Shown here: piece by piece, positions 1 through 11,423 of the stretch | Layout: each line of letters starts with the position of its first letter | How positions within the stretch are numbered: position 1 is the stretch's first letter | Assembly (NCBI GenBank): GCA_022496805.1 | Contig: CM040090.1 | Coordinates: forward strand, 10,410,001 to 10,474,000 | DNA: 64,000 nucleotides | From: Pohlia nutans | Lineage: Eukaryota; Streptophyta; Bryopsida; Bryales; Mniaceae | Direction: 5' to 3' | Notes under the pieces: generated by a model | Told to the model about the DNA's origin: nothing | What the model saw: only the letters and a program-made list of their open reading frames with translations | The model's database searches: none | Translations under genes and position numbers: made by a program

Positions 1-1965
1 ATCTACTCCCTCTGTCCTGTAATAGACTTCCTCAAGTCCCTTTCACTTTGTTCCACGACAAGCTTCATGTTCCTCTAACTAACTACTCCTATTAGTTCAT
101 GGTCCACACCATTGAACTGCAGTGGCGGAGTTAATTTAAGAATTTTCCTTGAATATGAAGCTTATTATGGGACCAAGGAATATATGTCATAGTCAAGATG
201 TTCAATTGTTGTTCAAGCGCCATGAATAAAATATTTTTAGAATTGAATTGAATTACTCATCTTCATGTTTGTTGAAATTTATAGGATTCTAGGTTTGTTT
301 AAATGGCACATGTAACAAGTCAATGTTAATACATTCAATCTTCTCTAATGGCTTCTCAATGTGCTCCATGTGTTCAAATTTGTCACGTAGAAACTCCAAT
401 AAAATTTGTATACAACATTAGATATTCTTAGAATAAACTATTAATGCACTAGTACATAGCGTGCAATAAGTAAAAGTTGAAAGTAGGGAAAAACCTTAAA
501 AATAAAAATCAAGAGATTTATTTAGTGCTAATGCTATATGCTGTGAACTATTTTAGTATTTCAATTTTCAATTCTAATATGAAAATTTTGTTACCAAGGT
601 ACTAGTAGTTTCTTCAAAGGCATGGTTGTCCTCCAAGCATGGTTGTTTTAAAAACCTACTCACTATTTTGGAGAAGTAATTAGTAAAATTCTAAAAATTC
701 TAAAAATTCATAACTTATTCATATGGTATCAAAATTATATTCCCTTTGATTCATAATAAGAGTCTAGAACCACATTTTTATTTGCTTCAATTTAAGAGTT
801 CACATTCATTGTGTTGCCTTCATACATTGACTCCTACCACTACTCATTCATTGTGTTTTGCCTTCCTACATTGACTTCTTATGTTTTTCATCCTTTCTAT
901 TGATCCACATGATTCCAAAAGTTACCAACGCCTTTCAACATGGGCTCTATTTCCATCTTAAATCTCAAAATTTTCTGCTAAGTGGACTCTTATTATGAAA
1001 CCGAAGGAATACATATTTTAATGTATTAGAATCCTCTTAAAAAGGGACAAGACAAGACCCATAAATTTGTTCATCTTTCTCCGAAAAGTAAACATATAAG
1101 TTTAGGCCACAAAATGGAGAAACTTCTTTATTCAACAAAGGAGAAACACCGTTTCTATGCCCAACAACAGAAGTAACGTTATTGTTGTTACTTTCATCCC
1201 CGTCACTAAGGTTTCAAACAAATTTTGTTGTTACTTTCATCCCCGTCACTTCATATGAAACCTTAAATTTCAAGAACCAATTCACAAACCATAATGTACT
1301 CATTGGTGGCCATCCGATTGTAGAAGATTCAAAATCTCAGTGGCCACAATTGAATCTTGGAAAACTGTTTATCTAGTACATTTTAAATCCTTCCAGGAGA
1401 GAGCACGGACCAATGTTGCACACGTGGATACTGGACAGTCCCAGCTTACTTCAACAGGAAGTGAGGAAGACACAGCAAAAGAATGAAACATCTTCCAAGC
1501 ACATCGGTAACGCCAGCAAAAATCCACGAAACAAGCTGGCTGTAAGCTTATGCATCCCAGAAACTGGGTCCAAGCATATTTATGGTAAACATTTTACCAT
1601 GATTTCATTACCGGTCTGATTGTGTTCAGTTTTCTGAATTGATTGACATTGGCTGAGCTTCTCAAACTTCCAGAATCTGCCAGTATTCTAATGAATGTAA
1701 CTGATGCTTTGAAGCATAGCCAAGCTTCAGTAGAACCTAGTCTATCGACACTAGATAACTGGATACAGAGACAAATTCCCAACAAGCATCTATACTGCTG
1801 TGAAACAAAGAGAAGAGAGAAGCTAGAGAAGACCATCAGGAACGACTGAAGGTTAATCGTATGTACATGAAGTGAAGCGGCGTGTAGCTCCTGGTCCTGA
1901 ACCTCATCTAACGACAGAATCGATCATCTCCATCAGCATCTCCAGTTATAAATCTAAGGCATCTA
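1..1965. other. AT-rich flank, no supported gene
   Basis: I see no gene I can support here. Short open frames exist on both strands around 1180-1850 but none has a recognisable domain or convincing splice pattern. A direct repeat (TTGTTACTTTCATCCCCGTC) occurs at about 1187 and again near 1229. The part from about 1400 to 1965 probably includes the 3' untranslated region of the UMP1 gene that ends at 1966 on the minus strand. Confidence 0.5.
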
Positions 1966-2998
1966 TCAGAAAAAAGAGCGTGAAACAGGTCCTTTGGAAA
2001 GACCGAGGCGAACTTCCATGCCTTCGTGCATATCTACAGGAATAAATGTCTCCGACTCCTTGGGATCTGCAAAGAAACAAAGCTGTAAGAACCAGACAAA
2101 CACACCAGACAATGGTTCTATAAAAAGCTCATAGAAAGAGCTATTGTAGAATCTTGACAGTTTAGTTTAGTTCAGTAGGTAATACCGTCCAATTCAATAT
2201 AAGTCTTGACACTTTGTGTATAAACATCATCATACAGGCATTTAAAATAGAAATTTCAGTGCAATGATTGAATCACCGTTCAAAAAATCTTCAAATCCAA
2301 ACTCGTCCAACTCCCCAGTCAATGATTCGAGACCAAGCATGGACGACGGAATGAGACCAGGTGGTCGCTGAACTCTGTAAAGTCCACCGTAAAACACGTG
2401 AATTCAATGTAAATCGTAGGTCAGTCAATTGTGCTAAAGCTGAACGTAAAAAACATACAAATATAATTTCAAACCATCCAACGGTGGTATGAAAATGTGT
2501 TTGAATCAACTAAAGCAATAGAAACTTGTAAAGCATAAATTCACAGCTCATTGCGAAATCCTCTGTACCAGTATACTGTATCAATACCGCTTCTCCTGAG
2601 GGACCAAAATGCAGTCGCTTACCGTGACAGAATCTGACGCTCAATATCCATCTTCATGGGGAATGCTGAACCATAAGCTCTCTCCAATAAGGTACGCTTG
2701 GTCTGCGCCTGCATTGCTTTGGACTTCACAGCATACATGCCACAAAAAATCCAGTCAGTACATGATTAGGTTCATAACCCAAAGGCCTCTGAAATAGCCA
2801 CAAGAGAAATTGCGACACTCTGCAGAAACCTAAAACATTCAATCACAAGATCGATTGCACCCGGGAGTGGCAGAAACTTACAGTCCGTTGAATAACCTCC
2901 ACAGGATGGACAGGCAAAACGTCATTCTTGAAAGCAGGCAGACCGTGTCGAAGTGTATCATGGGAACCAACCACGTCATGTGGCAACTGATATCCTTC
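1966..2998 (-). CDS. UMP1: Proteasome maturation factor UMP1/POMP (N-terminal exon unresolved)
   Basis: Chaperone of 20S proteasome assembly that binds half-proteasomes and is degraded when the core particle matures. Four minus-strand exons are clear: 2998-2882, 2723-2623, 2374-2277 and 2066-1966, with GT-AG introns and consistent phases, giving 138 residues ending at a TGA. Family landmarks in order are HDTLRHGLPAFKNDVLPVHP, YGSAFPMKMDIERQIL, RPPGLIPSSMLGLESLTG, FGFEDFLND and GMEVRLGLSKGP, which are the conserved blocks of plant UMP1. The family is about 140 aa in plants, so only a few N-terminal residues are missing. The frame continues upstream to an ATG at 3079, which would add 27 residues that do not look like the family; a CAG at 3001-2999 looks like a splice acceptor, so a tiny first exon further upstream is more likely. 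Confidence 0.88.
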
Positions 2999-3762
2999 CT
3001 GAGAATCACACAGCATGCAAAATGTCATAGCGGAAATTCTCAGGACGCGATCATAATATAACCTTGTTTCACGGGACATGCCGATCGTTCTCAAATAAAG
3101 CCTAAAATCACACACAAGTCACAAAACAACAACGATTGAACCAAAATTATCGAAAAATCTCGCGAGGAAATAGAGTGAAATGGTGGAATACTGCACCATG
3201 ACGGGGAATGGCGTGAAAAAAAAGCTTCAGATTGATGCAGCGAGGGCGAAATCCGAAAAGAGCGCAACACGCAACGACAATCACAATGAGCGAAAACAGA
3301 ACTAGGGTTTCTGTGAATGTGGGAACAGTGGGAACAGTGGGAACGTGCTCCCCCAACGGGAACAGCGACAAAGCGGCTTGAAAACAAAGCTTTCCATAGA
3401 CTCTTCCCCGGTGGAGCAAGACAATAAACTTCATCAAAGTTATGAAAGTCACATTTTATGATACATCTTAGTTTTGCTTTTAGGTCGGGTTGGTTTAAAC
3501 CACATTTGACAAATGTTGTTCAACATAGTGATGACAAGCTAAAACTAAACCAATTTGTTGAATAGTAAACATCTATAGTCATTTAGTCTTGATCTAACTT
3601 TTTGAATTATTGGTAAACAATAATGAAAACTAGCACATATAAGTTTATAAATTTTGCACATGAATGAATGGGGCTTGCTTTGTAATAGTGACTGTAATTA
3701 GAGATTGGGCACGTTGATCGAAGAGTGGCATATTGAATATGACAGGAATGGGTGTAGATGCT

Positions 3763-4270
3763 TTAACCCCTAAATGTCCATGCATCCAGTTACTGGATGT
3801 TTATTGGTCAAACCCAATTTTGATCTTGAAGATGACTTTTGTTGATAATACACCCAACTAAGAAAATGAAATTTATTAAGTCTAGTTTGTACTTTACTTT
3901 TCAAATCTTAAAAATTCCAATTATTGAGTATTTTATTGCTTCTGCAAGCTAGACTGTTCACCTTTAGAATTTTAAAATTTAAATAAAAAAATTCTATGGA
4001 AAACATATCATGTGATTCTCCATTGTAATTTGTACCTGCTCCCAAAAAAAATATTAAATTTTTAAATATTTTTTGTAATAAAATTTATTTTTTGAAGTAT
4101 TTGACTTAAAAATTTGTTAAAAAGGCCGTATTAAATCAAAAAATCTGAAAATTTCAAAACTAATAGGAAACATTCAATTCCATGCATGAAAAATATTACA
4201 AAATATATTTTGATAAATCTCGAAGACTAAATTTTGTAGTTTGACTTTCCTACAAAGGAGTGGTACGTTG
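3763..4270 (+). mobile_element. TTAA element, family G, 3' end broken
   Basis: Begins TTAACCCCTAAATGTCC and is closely similar along its length to the intact copy at 51831-52395. A palindrome CATCCAGTTACTGGATG lies about 17 nt inside the TTAA. The right end diverges just after GGAGTGGTACGTT, so the terminal TTAA is lost. No open frame of interest. Confidence 0.7.
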
Positions 4271-5722
4271 ATTGATTCATCGGGAAAAAATTAAAACGTC
4301 AACGTAGGTGAACTTGGGACAAAGTAGTTAGGGCGGTTGATGACTTGGACGGCGTTTTCACACTTTGACGTCACATTCGTAAAAAAAAAGAAGTGTCCAA
4401 TATGTAAAACATTTGTCATTACTGCATCATTAACACTATAAAATAATTACGGGAAATGTTTAAATATATTTTAAATGGAATCTTTTCAAAATAATTGGAA
4501 TATTTTCTACATATTTTATATTATTTGGAATATTTTGGAATATTCCAGATATATATATTTGAATTCTCTAAAACATTTTTGCAATGTAAAAATTAATAAC
4601 AATCACAAACACCGGCTCAACGAGTCACCAACAAGTCACTTCACTCAAACATAAATCTTTGATAATCAATCATTGTTGTTGTATTTAGTTTTAGAACACC
4701 ATTTTTTGTGGACACCTAGATATAGTACATCTTTGTATGCTCCTAAACTTTCAAACGCTAATCATGGTTTTTAAATTTATGAGAAAGTTTGCAATGAATG
4801 ACCTGTTGGTTTTATTTAAAATTCTCAGAAATCGACTTATGATCAAACCTTATAATCATGTAATATATACGGTAGATTGTTATGAAAATTGATGTATAGT
4901 GTCATGACTAAGTCCTTTTTGAACTTCAACGGTGAAGTTTTCTACATGAATACTAATTAAGAGATACAATTGCCTTTCTGAAAGCATCACAAGAAAGTGA
5001 TACAATTTTAGGAATGAGCATGGTCCTTTAGGGGTTAAAGGACATGATACGCTTGAGGGGCTTAATTTCTAAGGAATGATTCAAAAAACTTTAGAATGAT
5101 TCTACAAAAAATGTGAGGATTGTTCCATTCTAAAGGTAGTAGAATTGCGTAGCAATATTTTTGCAAAGCGCGTATCGAGGTTAGTTGTGGTTGTGTTGCA
5201 TGTTGATTGAATCATCAAATAGGGGAGCAATTATTTAGAAGGTTTTTTTTTGGACAAGAACACTACAAAGGATTGCAAGTAGGCCACGGGTGGAAAATCC
5301 AATGCGGGGATGGGGGCAAGTAGATGGGTCTGTATTGTGAGAACCAAAAGAAGTCAGTATCATGTTGGCCTCACTTTGCCGCACCATTATTCAAAATTGA
5401 CCAACCACAAGCATTGTGCCATGATTTTAGTTTTATTTTGTATTTCCTTTTGATATGAATGGAAACGAAGAGATCAACCCAAAATAAATATATACACGTT
5501 GACACCTAAACCAATTACCTGCAGGTCAAATGTCCATCCCTTTTCCAACTCCTGCCCAATATCAAAGAGGAGAAAAGCATGGATGGATGCCGGCTCGTAT
5601 ATTATCGTTCATATTCCTTTGAAATACCCACTTTATACTCCTATGTCCTTTAAGGGTTAAGAGCGTGAGCCAAGAATGCTAAAATTCTATTGGTAGAGAT
5701 CAATTATTGACCCAACTTCCTT
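4271..5722. other. Intergenic, TTAA-element fragments
   Basis: AT-rich with no gene. Two isolated right ends of TTAA elements are visible: CCTTTAGGGGTTAA ending at 5038 and CTTTAAGGGTTAA ending at 5660. Their matching left ends were not found. The 5038 end resembles the left end at 62533 (both CCCCTAAAGGACC reading inward). Confidence 0.45.
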
Positions 5723-6240
5723 TTAACCTCTAAGCGACCAAACAACTACTTTATGGTCATTGCCCTTTTTTACAGGCCACCCAAGATGAAAAAAATTATA
5801 AAAAATAAAAATAAAAATTAGAAATCAAGTATTCTTTCCAACTCAATTTGAATCTTATCAATCCAAGTTAAACTCCACCAAGGGGAATTTTTCAAAGACA
5901 AAGACCTCAATATTGTCCTAGTGATGTAAAATTTACTATTTGGAGAAACTAATAATGCTCTCTCCTTTTTTAATATTAGAATAGAATTTTTTGTTTTAAC
6001 CAATCATATCAAATTCTAAATTTAAAAATTTTAATTTGTAATTTTGGTGAATATTAAATCGTGATGTAATTTTAGTGAAGATTTCAATGTAAAAGTATTC
6101 TTAAAAAACAGTCAACTCATAAAATGAATCAACCAAAAATCTCCAAAAATCACTACACTTAGAGTATTACATTTCAACCAATCACAACAAATTCCATGTA
6201 CAAATTATCAATATCTTATTCGTAATCACATTACAAATAT
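5723..6240 (+). mobile_element. Composite remnant of TTAA families B and D
   Basis: Starts TTAACCTCTAAGCGACC with the family B motif TATGGTCATTGCCC, and its first half follows the B element at 10244-10790. From about 6100 it matches the middle of family D (16413-16989), including CTCCAAAAATCACTACAC. It has no right terminus and stops at the polypyrimidine element from 6256. It looks like a recombined or decayed copy. Confidence 0.5.
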
Positions 6241-6255
6241 CTATTTCGCCTCCAC

Positions 6256-6578
6256 TTTTTCCGGGAAGAGACGGTTCGCACGCGCGGACCTTAATCTAAT
6301 TTTCAGCCTCCCCCCTTCACTCCCTCCTCTCCCCCTTTATAAACCCTCCCTCACACTCTCCTTCCTCCCCTTTTCCTCTCTTGTCCTTCTCCCTCTCTCC
6401 TTTCTCTCTTTTCAATATAAAGGTGGAAGAGGGAAGAAGAGTGAGTGAGGGAGGGAGAGTGAAGGAGGGTTTATATAGGATAGAGGAGGAAGAAAAAAGG
6501 AAAGGGGAGCAAGGAGGGAGGGAGGGTTAAAATTAGAGTAGGGCCCGTGCGTGCGGACCCTCTCTGCCCGAAAAAAAC
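6256..6578. mobile_element. Inverted-repeat element with polypyrimidine and polypurine arms
   Basis: Imperfect terminal inverted repeats: CCGGGAAGAGACGG and GTTCGCACGCGCGGACC at the left pair with CCGTGCGTGCGGACCC and CTGCCCGAAAAAAACGG at the right. Between them lies a pyrimidine-rich block (6310-6410, mostly C and T) followed by a purine-rich block (6428-6530, mostly A and G), so the whole unit can fold back on itself. No coding potential. Superfamily not identified; no clear target duplication seen. Confidence 0.55.
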
Positions 6579-6591
6579 GGAAGCAAAAAAG

Positions 6592-6616
6592 AAATTAATT
6601 AATTAATTAATTAATT
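6592..6616. repeat. (TTAA)n microsatellite
   Basis: Short perfect AATT/TTAA repeat followed by a T run, 14 bp outside the right end of the polypurine element. Confidence 0.8.
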
Positions 6617-6710
6617 TTTTTGGCCTGTACTGGATTCAGCCATCCGCTGCTCTCTGTTTTTGATTTTTTTAATTTTAAATTTAACGTTTAAACTCCAGAA
6701 ATGGCAAAGT

Positions 6711-6820
6711 GATGAAAAAAAAGGAAGACAAGAGGAAGACTAGAAGAAAAAGAAGAAGGAAGACAAGAAAGAAGACAAGAAAATTGTTTTTTTACAACGT
6801 AAGGGATTGTAAAAAGACAA
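6711..6820 (-). repeat. Fragment of polypyrimidine repeat family S
   Basis: On the minus strand this reads TTTTACAATCCCTTACGTTG followed by CTTGTCTTC-type polypyrimidine. It matches the middle of the longer copies at 58916-59335 and 63706-64000. Confidence 0.55.
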
Positions 6821-7289
6821 AAATCGATGTTTTTTAAACAATTTTTCAAACAATTTTTTTTAAAGCCAAATTTGCTCATGGAATGAGTGCACTTGGCCAA
6901 GTGCAAATTTAGGGAATTGGGTGTTTAACTCGTCAAAAACGAAGAGTTTGCGAAGATGCAGAGACAATAAACCTTGACTCAACTTCTTTTTAGACAAGGC
7001 CCCAAGCCGAAGAGGGTTTGGGCCAAGCCAAAGTGAAACGAGAGGGAACATGTTCCACTGAAGGGAACTTGTTCCAGTGAGGGGAACAGTAATAGGGTCC
7101 TGGAGCTTCCCATTTTGCAAATTCAGCTGCAGACTGCAAGCGATTGCTCCTCGGAATTCCGCTTCCATTTTTTTTCTAACAATTTGAATTTCTTGTTTCC
7201 CAAGAGGATGATCTCTCATCGAGAATTGTAAGGAATTTTTTTTTGTTTACATATCGTCATCGTGGAGCTTCTTTTTTTCTTTTGGCAAG

Positions 7290-9193
7290 ATGACTACCTC
7301 CGTTCTAGGCGCCACCTCTGTTCTCTTTTGTACAAGTCATGTTGGAATTCCTAGCGTTCAATCTGTGAGTGCGCGAGCGAGCAGCCAGCACGCTACTGCT
7401 CCTGCGTTACAATTCAATGGAAAATTTGAGGTGAGGAGGTCGCAACGGAGGGTTCAAAGGCGCAGTAGTAGCAGTACTGGCTGGGGAGGCAGCAGTGCAC
7501 AGGTGGAACCGCTGGACTTGACGGAAGAAAATGTGGAGCAAGTGCTTTTAGATGCGCGCTCCGAGGTTCGTCGATCCAGCCTTTGATTTCTTCCTCTTCT
7601 TCTTCTTCTACGTTGTAGGATAACCTTATCCAGAAGCCAGAATTTAGGTTCCAAAATTGTAACCTAATTTCGAGAAGGAGAATAATATTACCTGGTACTG
7701 AATGTTTTTTTCTTCCTGTGGTAACGCAGTTGTTACAGTTATTTGATGTATCAGTCGGCATTACAGGTATGTTTGCATCACTAATATATCCCTGAAGAGG
7801 TTTTCCTTGAACCCTAATGTAGGACCTTGAGTCTTTGCAGTGTTGGTATTCGATCGAATTAGAGCAATTACGAATCTCGGAGAGTGCCTGAGTTGGTTGC
7901 TCAATAAAGTCGAGGATACTATTTGCATCACTTTATGTAAGATTTGTAGAGAGATCACTTTCGGTAGAAGAGCCAAACTCTGACGAGATCAAATTTTTGT
8001 CACTAAGGTGGTTACCCCATTCCCAACTGGCTCCTTTCACTAACAGCTAGGGGCATTATCCGTAATCAATGTTGGAATGATGTTGGTTGTAGCATGAGTT
8101 ACAGTTGGTAATGGGTTCTCTCTTGTTGGTTTGAGTATATGTAAGTGTGGTTATGGATTCGTTGTTGTTGGTTTAAGCATCTTTAGTGTGTGCAATACAA
8201 ATCTTCTTTAGACAGAAAGAGGTGTACCTATACGACGTGAATGGGATGTGTCATGCTTCAACTTTGAAAATTTATAACTAATTCATTCTTCATCCAAAAA
8301 TTATGTTTCAACTTGTGTTGGAATCTATTTCTTCTTGCCTACCTCTAAAAAATAATAATACTAAATAATATCAATGCCTTATATCCGTATTTCTTATTCA
8401 GTTGGGAATGGGGTAACCACCTTATGTACGATTTTTTAATGCAATAATTCAAAATGGGAGATTGTAGAGCACTACTGAAGGGGATAGTAGACAACCTCAT
8501 TTCCGTTCAATGATGGGTGGTCATAGACATCCAGCCAAGTTATGGACTACATAACCTGGGAGTGTCGGGACATAACCTACGGCTAAGAATTGGCTCATTT
8601 TGATCTAATATAGAAAGTTATACTAACACTTACATGGAGTGAACTAGTAGTTCAAAAAGGAAGGCACAAATTATGAAAAATAACCCTTGAGTGATTAGCC
8701 AACCTTGTTGTGCCACCTCTAAGAAACTCACCATGGAGTAGGTTATGGTTACACCACTTGTTAATAAGGGCAACCAAGTGTATGAATAGATAAGTTGCTG
8801 TTGTTTACAGGGGTCAGTATATGAGACACGGAACGGTTTCAGTATCCTCTTATATGGTCATATGGTGTGTGGTGTAGGTGTCGTGCAACTGGTGGAATTA
8901 GATGGCCCATTTGTGAAATTACGTCTCACGGGACGGTTTTGGCATGAGCGTTCGATGGTTCTTGCTCGGGTTGCCAACTACTTGCAGAAGCGAATCCCGG
9001 TACGCTGTTTGAATGTATTTTCCACTCTGAGCAACGTACCTCTTGTTTGAATTGTGTTGTGGTTCATGGCTCAAGCAACTCCTCCTGTCAGACACTGAGT
9101 ATTTCAGTTTGGTGTTTTCCCACTGTGCAGGAAGTTGTGGAGGTGGAGATTGAAGATGAATCACAACTAGACGACAGTGCTGCAAATTTCTAG
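7290..9193 (+). CDS. Plastid-type NifU-C-like small protein
   Basis: Four exons: 7290-7565, 7730-7766, 8878-8999 and 9131-9193, with GT-AG junctions and consistent phase, giving 165 aa. Residues 1 to about 68 are rich in Ser, Thr, Arg and Ala and poor in acidic residues, as in a chloroplast transit peptide. The mature part has LTEENVEQVLLDARSELLQL, VELDGPFVKLRLTGRFW, RIPEVVEVEIEDE and the C-terminus QLDDSAANF. The layout resembles the C-terminal NifU/Nfu fold, but the CxxC that binds the Fe-S cluster in true Nfu proteins is absent. I recall similar plastid proteins conserved in plants but no established function, so no gene name is given. Intron 2 (7767-8877) contains an inverted-repeat element at 8002-8426. 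The ATG is the first in frame. Confidence 0.85.
8002..8426. mobile_element. Inverted-repeat element inside an intron
   Basis: Terminal inverted repeats of about 25 bp: AAGGTGGTTACCCCATTCCC at the left and GGGAATGGGGTAACCACCTT at the right. It lies wholly within intron 2 of the NifU-C-like gene. No open frame. Superfamily not determined. Confidence 0.7.
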
Positions 9194-9699
9194 CTCTTCA
9201 TAATTCTATGGTCCCTAACATGTAGTTGGAGTTGACATGCAACTATCGAGAAAATCTCAGGTGAACTGTAAGGTGCAATTTGTTAATTAGAACAGCCCTT
9301 CCTTGCAAATACTAACGTCTAGGTACTAGCAAGTAAGTCAATATGTGTGGAGGTTAATTGAATGTCATTGTACAGTACACTCCAATGTGATTGCAACGCA
9401 CTTTATGGTTTCCAAATCGGATCATTTTTTAGTACATACGCATTGTTCAAAGATTTTGAATTTTTTTTCCTACAGAGGGGAATGTATCAAGATCATGTTG
9501 ACGGAAATATGATACTTTATGCTTTTAAAATCTAATCTTCCATCATAAATCTCTAGGCCAACTTGGCACACATATTCATTTAACTTATGAGTCGATTACA
9601 ACATTTGAAAGGGCACAACATACAACAGCTTTGGAGAAGCTTGGATAAAACTTCAAGAAATTCAAAATTTATTCAAAGGTTATTTGAATAATACATATT

Positions 9700-10247
9700 T
9701 TAACCCTTTTCAGGCGCCTGCGTCCACTATGTGGACGTCGAACAGGTTCAAATTGTTTGAATTCCATCCAAATTGAACAGTTTTCATCCACCCAAATTTC
9801 TCATGGTTCTTGTGCAAGTTGACTATCCTTTGTACGGTTTGGATCTTCAAAATAGGTTATTATGATTTTTGGAAAAATAACAACAGTGGTTTATGTCAAG
9901 TTTCATTCCTAGTTCAAAAAATGAGACCTTGAAGATGATTTTCCAAAATAAGTAGGATCAAATAATGGAAACCATACCATCTCGTAGTGCATGTTCTTCT
10001 AATTTCATTACAATTTTTTTTTTTTAAATTCATTAATTCATGATTTTTAATTGATTTTAAAGAGAAAACCTTGCAAAATTAATTAAAAAGCATTAAAGAA
10101 ATATATGATAAATCCAATTGTACAGATGTGATCTTTAGATTGACATTTACAACTTTGCTTTGTACATCAACTCCATTTTTGGTTTTCATCAAACATTTTA
10201 TAACGAATCTTTGAAAACAATGTTGAATTGGGACGTTAAAGGGTTAA
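9700..10247 (+). mobile_element. TTAA element, family A
   Basis: Bounded by TTAA at 9700-9703 and 10244-10247. The left end is CCCTTTTCAGGCGCC and the right end reads ACGTTAAAGGG. A perfect palindrome CGTCCACTATGTGGACG starts 18 nt inside the left TTAA. It matches the copy at 52918-53460 in reverse orientation. Noncoding. Its right TTAA is also the left TTAA of the next element. Confidence 0.82.
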
Positions 10248-10790
10248 CCCCTAAGTGATGGATCAACCATTTTGTGGTCTCTGCCCTTTTTTTACGGGCT
10301 GCCCAAAAAAGAAAAAGTGTTTTTATAGAAAATAAAAAATACTTTTAAATAGGGAATCAAGTCTACTTTCCAACCCACTTTGAATCATGTCAATCCGAGT
10401 TAAACTCCACTCGGGAGAGATTTTCAAAAAAAACACTTCTACATTGGCTAGTGTTAGAAAACTTACTATTTGGGGAAAGTAATGACGTTCTCTCCTTTGA
10501 AAAATTTGCAATTTTTGATTTTAGAATAGAGTGTCTAGTTTTAACAAATCATACAAAATTTCAAATTCTAAAAATAAATTTGTAATTCTTATAAATATTT
10601 GAAGTTAAATGCTTTTAAATTCATTATGAGATGATAAAAAGTTATTTTTTGAAATTTGACCATATGGATAATTACTAAACATCAAGCTCCTCATTTTCTC
10701 TTTTGGACCAAACTTCATCAAAGTTGAAGAAGTAATTTTTTGTAACACATTTATGTTTTGCCCTCACCCCCTCCGTCATTTAGGGGTTAA
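10244..10790 (+). mobile_element. TTAA element, family B
   Basis: Bounded by TTAA at 10244-10247 and 10787-10790, with ends CCCCTAAGTGATGG and CCGTCATTTAGGGG. A near-palindrome AACCATTTTGTGGTC lies about 18 nt inside the left end. A full-length reverse copy is at 57721-58268, with diverged copies at 13258-13930 and from 36603. Noncoding. Confidence 0.85.
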
Positions 10791-11423
10791 TGTGTAAAAT
10801 CCTCTTGAAAATATGGTGGGGAGTTGATTTCAATATACACGATTTGAGACTCATCTCCGTTATTCCAATGACAAACACTCAAATTCATTAAATAGAAAAC
10901 TGACAGACAATAAGGATTCGAAGTGCCCACTACTTTTGCATCCTCCTATTGCTCGTCCCCTTCCATTGTTGAAAGCAATCAATGTTCCAATGTCACCCTT
11001 AGTCATTCATACTCCAGAGCAGATTCATCTACACTGAACAATCAAAACAAAAACTCACAGAAGCAGTTACATAGAGCCTGCACAAAACTCACATCAGTGA
11101 AACGACTAAATACAAAAAAAGAATTAAGTACCAATTGACTGAGTTTTCCAAACACGTCATTCTCCCTACCATCTCCACTGCACCACGCAACCCACATCCA
11201 GGTTGCACCTGCATACCACTCACTTCGACCACTACTCTACATTAGCCCACAACATGCTTCAGCCTACACCCTACCTAATCTCTACATTTCGTCTCTCTAG
11301 TGCACAATCAAAAAGTGAGCACTCCTTGCCGACACAAAACTTTCTCCCCACCAACAATCAGATCCTCGTGCCCGACACATATCGTGTCACAGCACATGCC
11401 TCACATTCATGGGATTCCACAAC
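10791..11423. other. SmB 3' flank
   Basis: No separate gene seen. The stretch beside 11424 is probably SmB 3' untranslated sequence. The plus-strand open frames in it are low-complexity and overlap the antisense of SmB. Confidence 0.5.
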
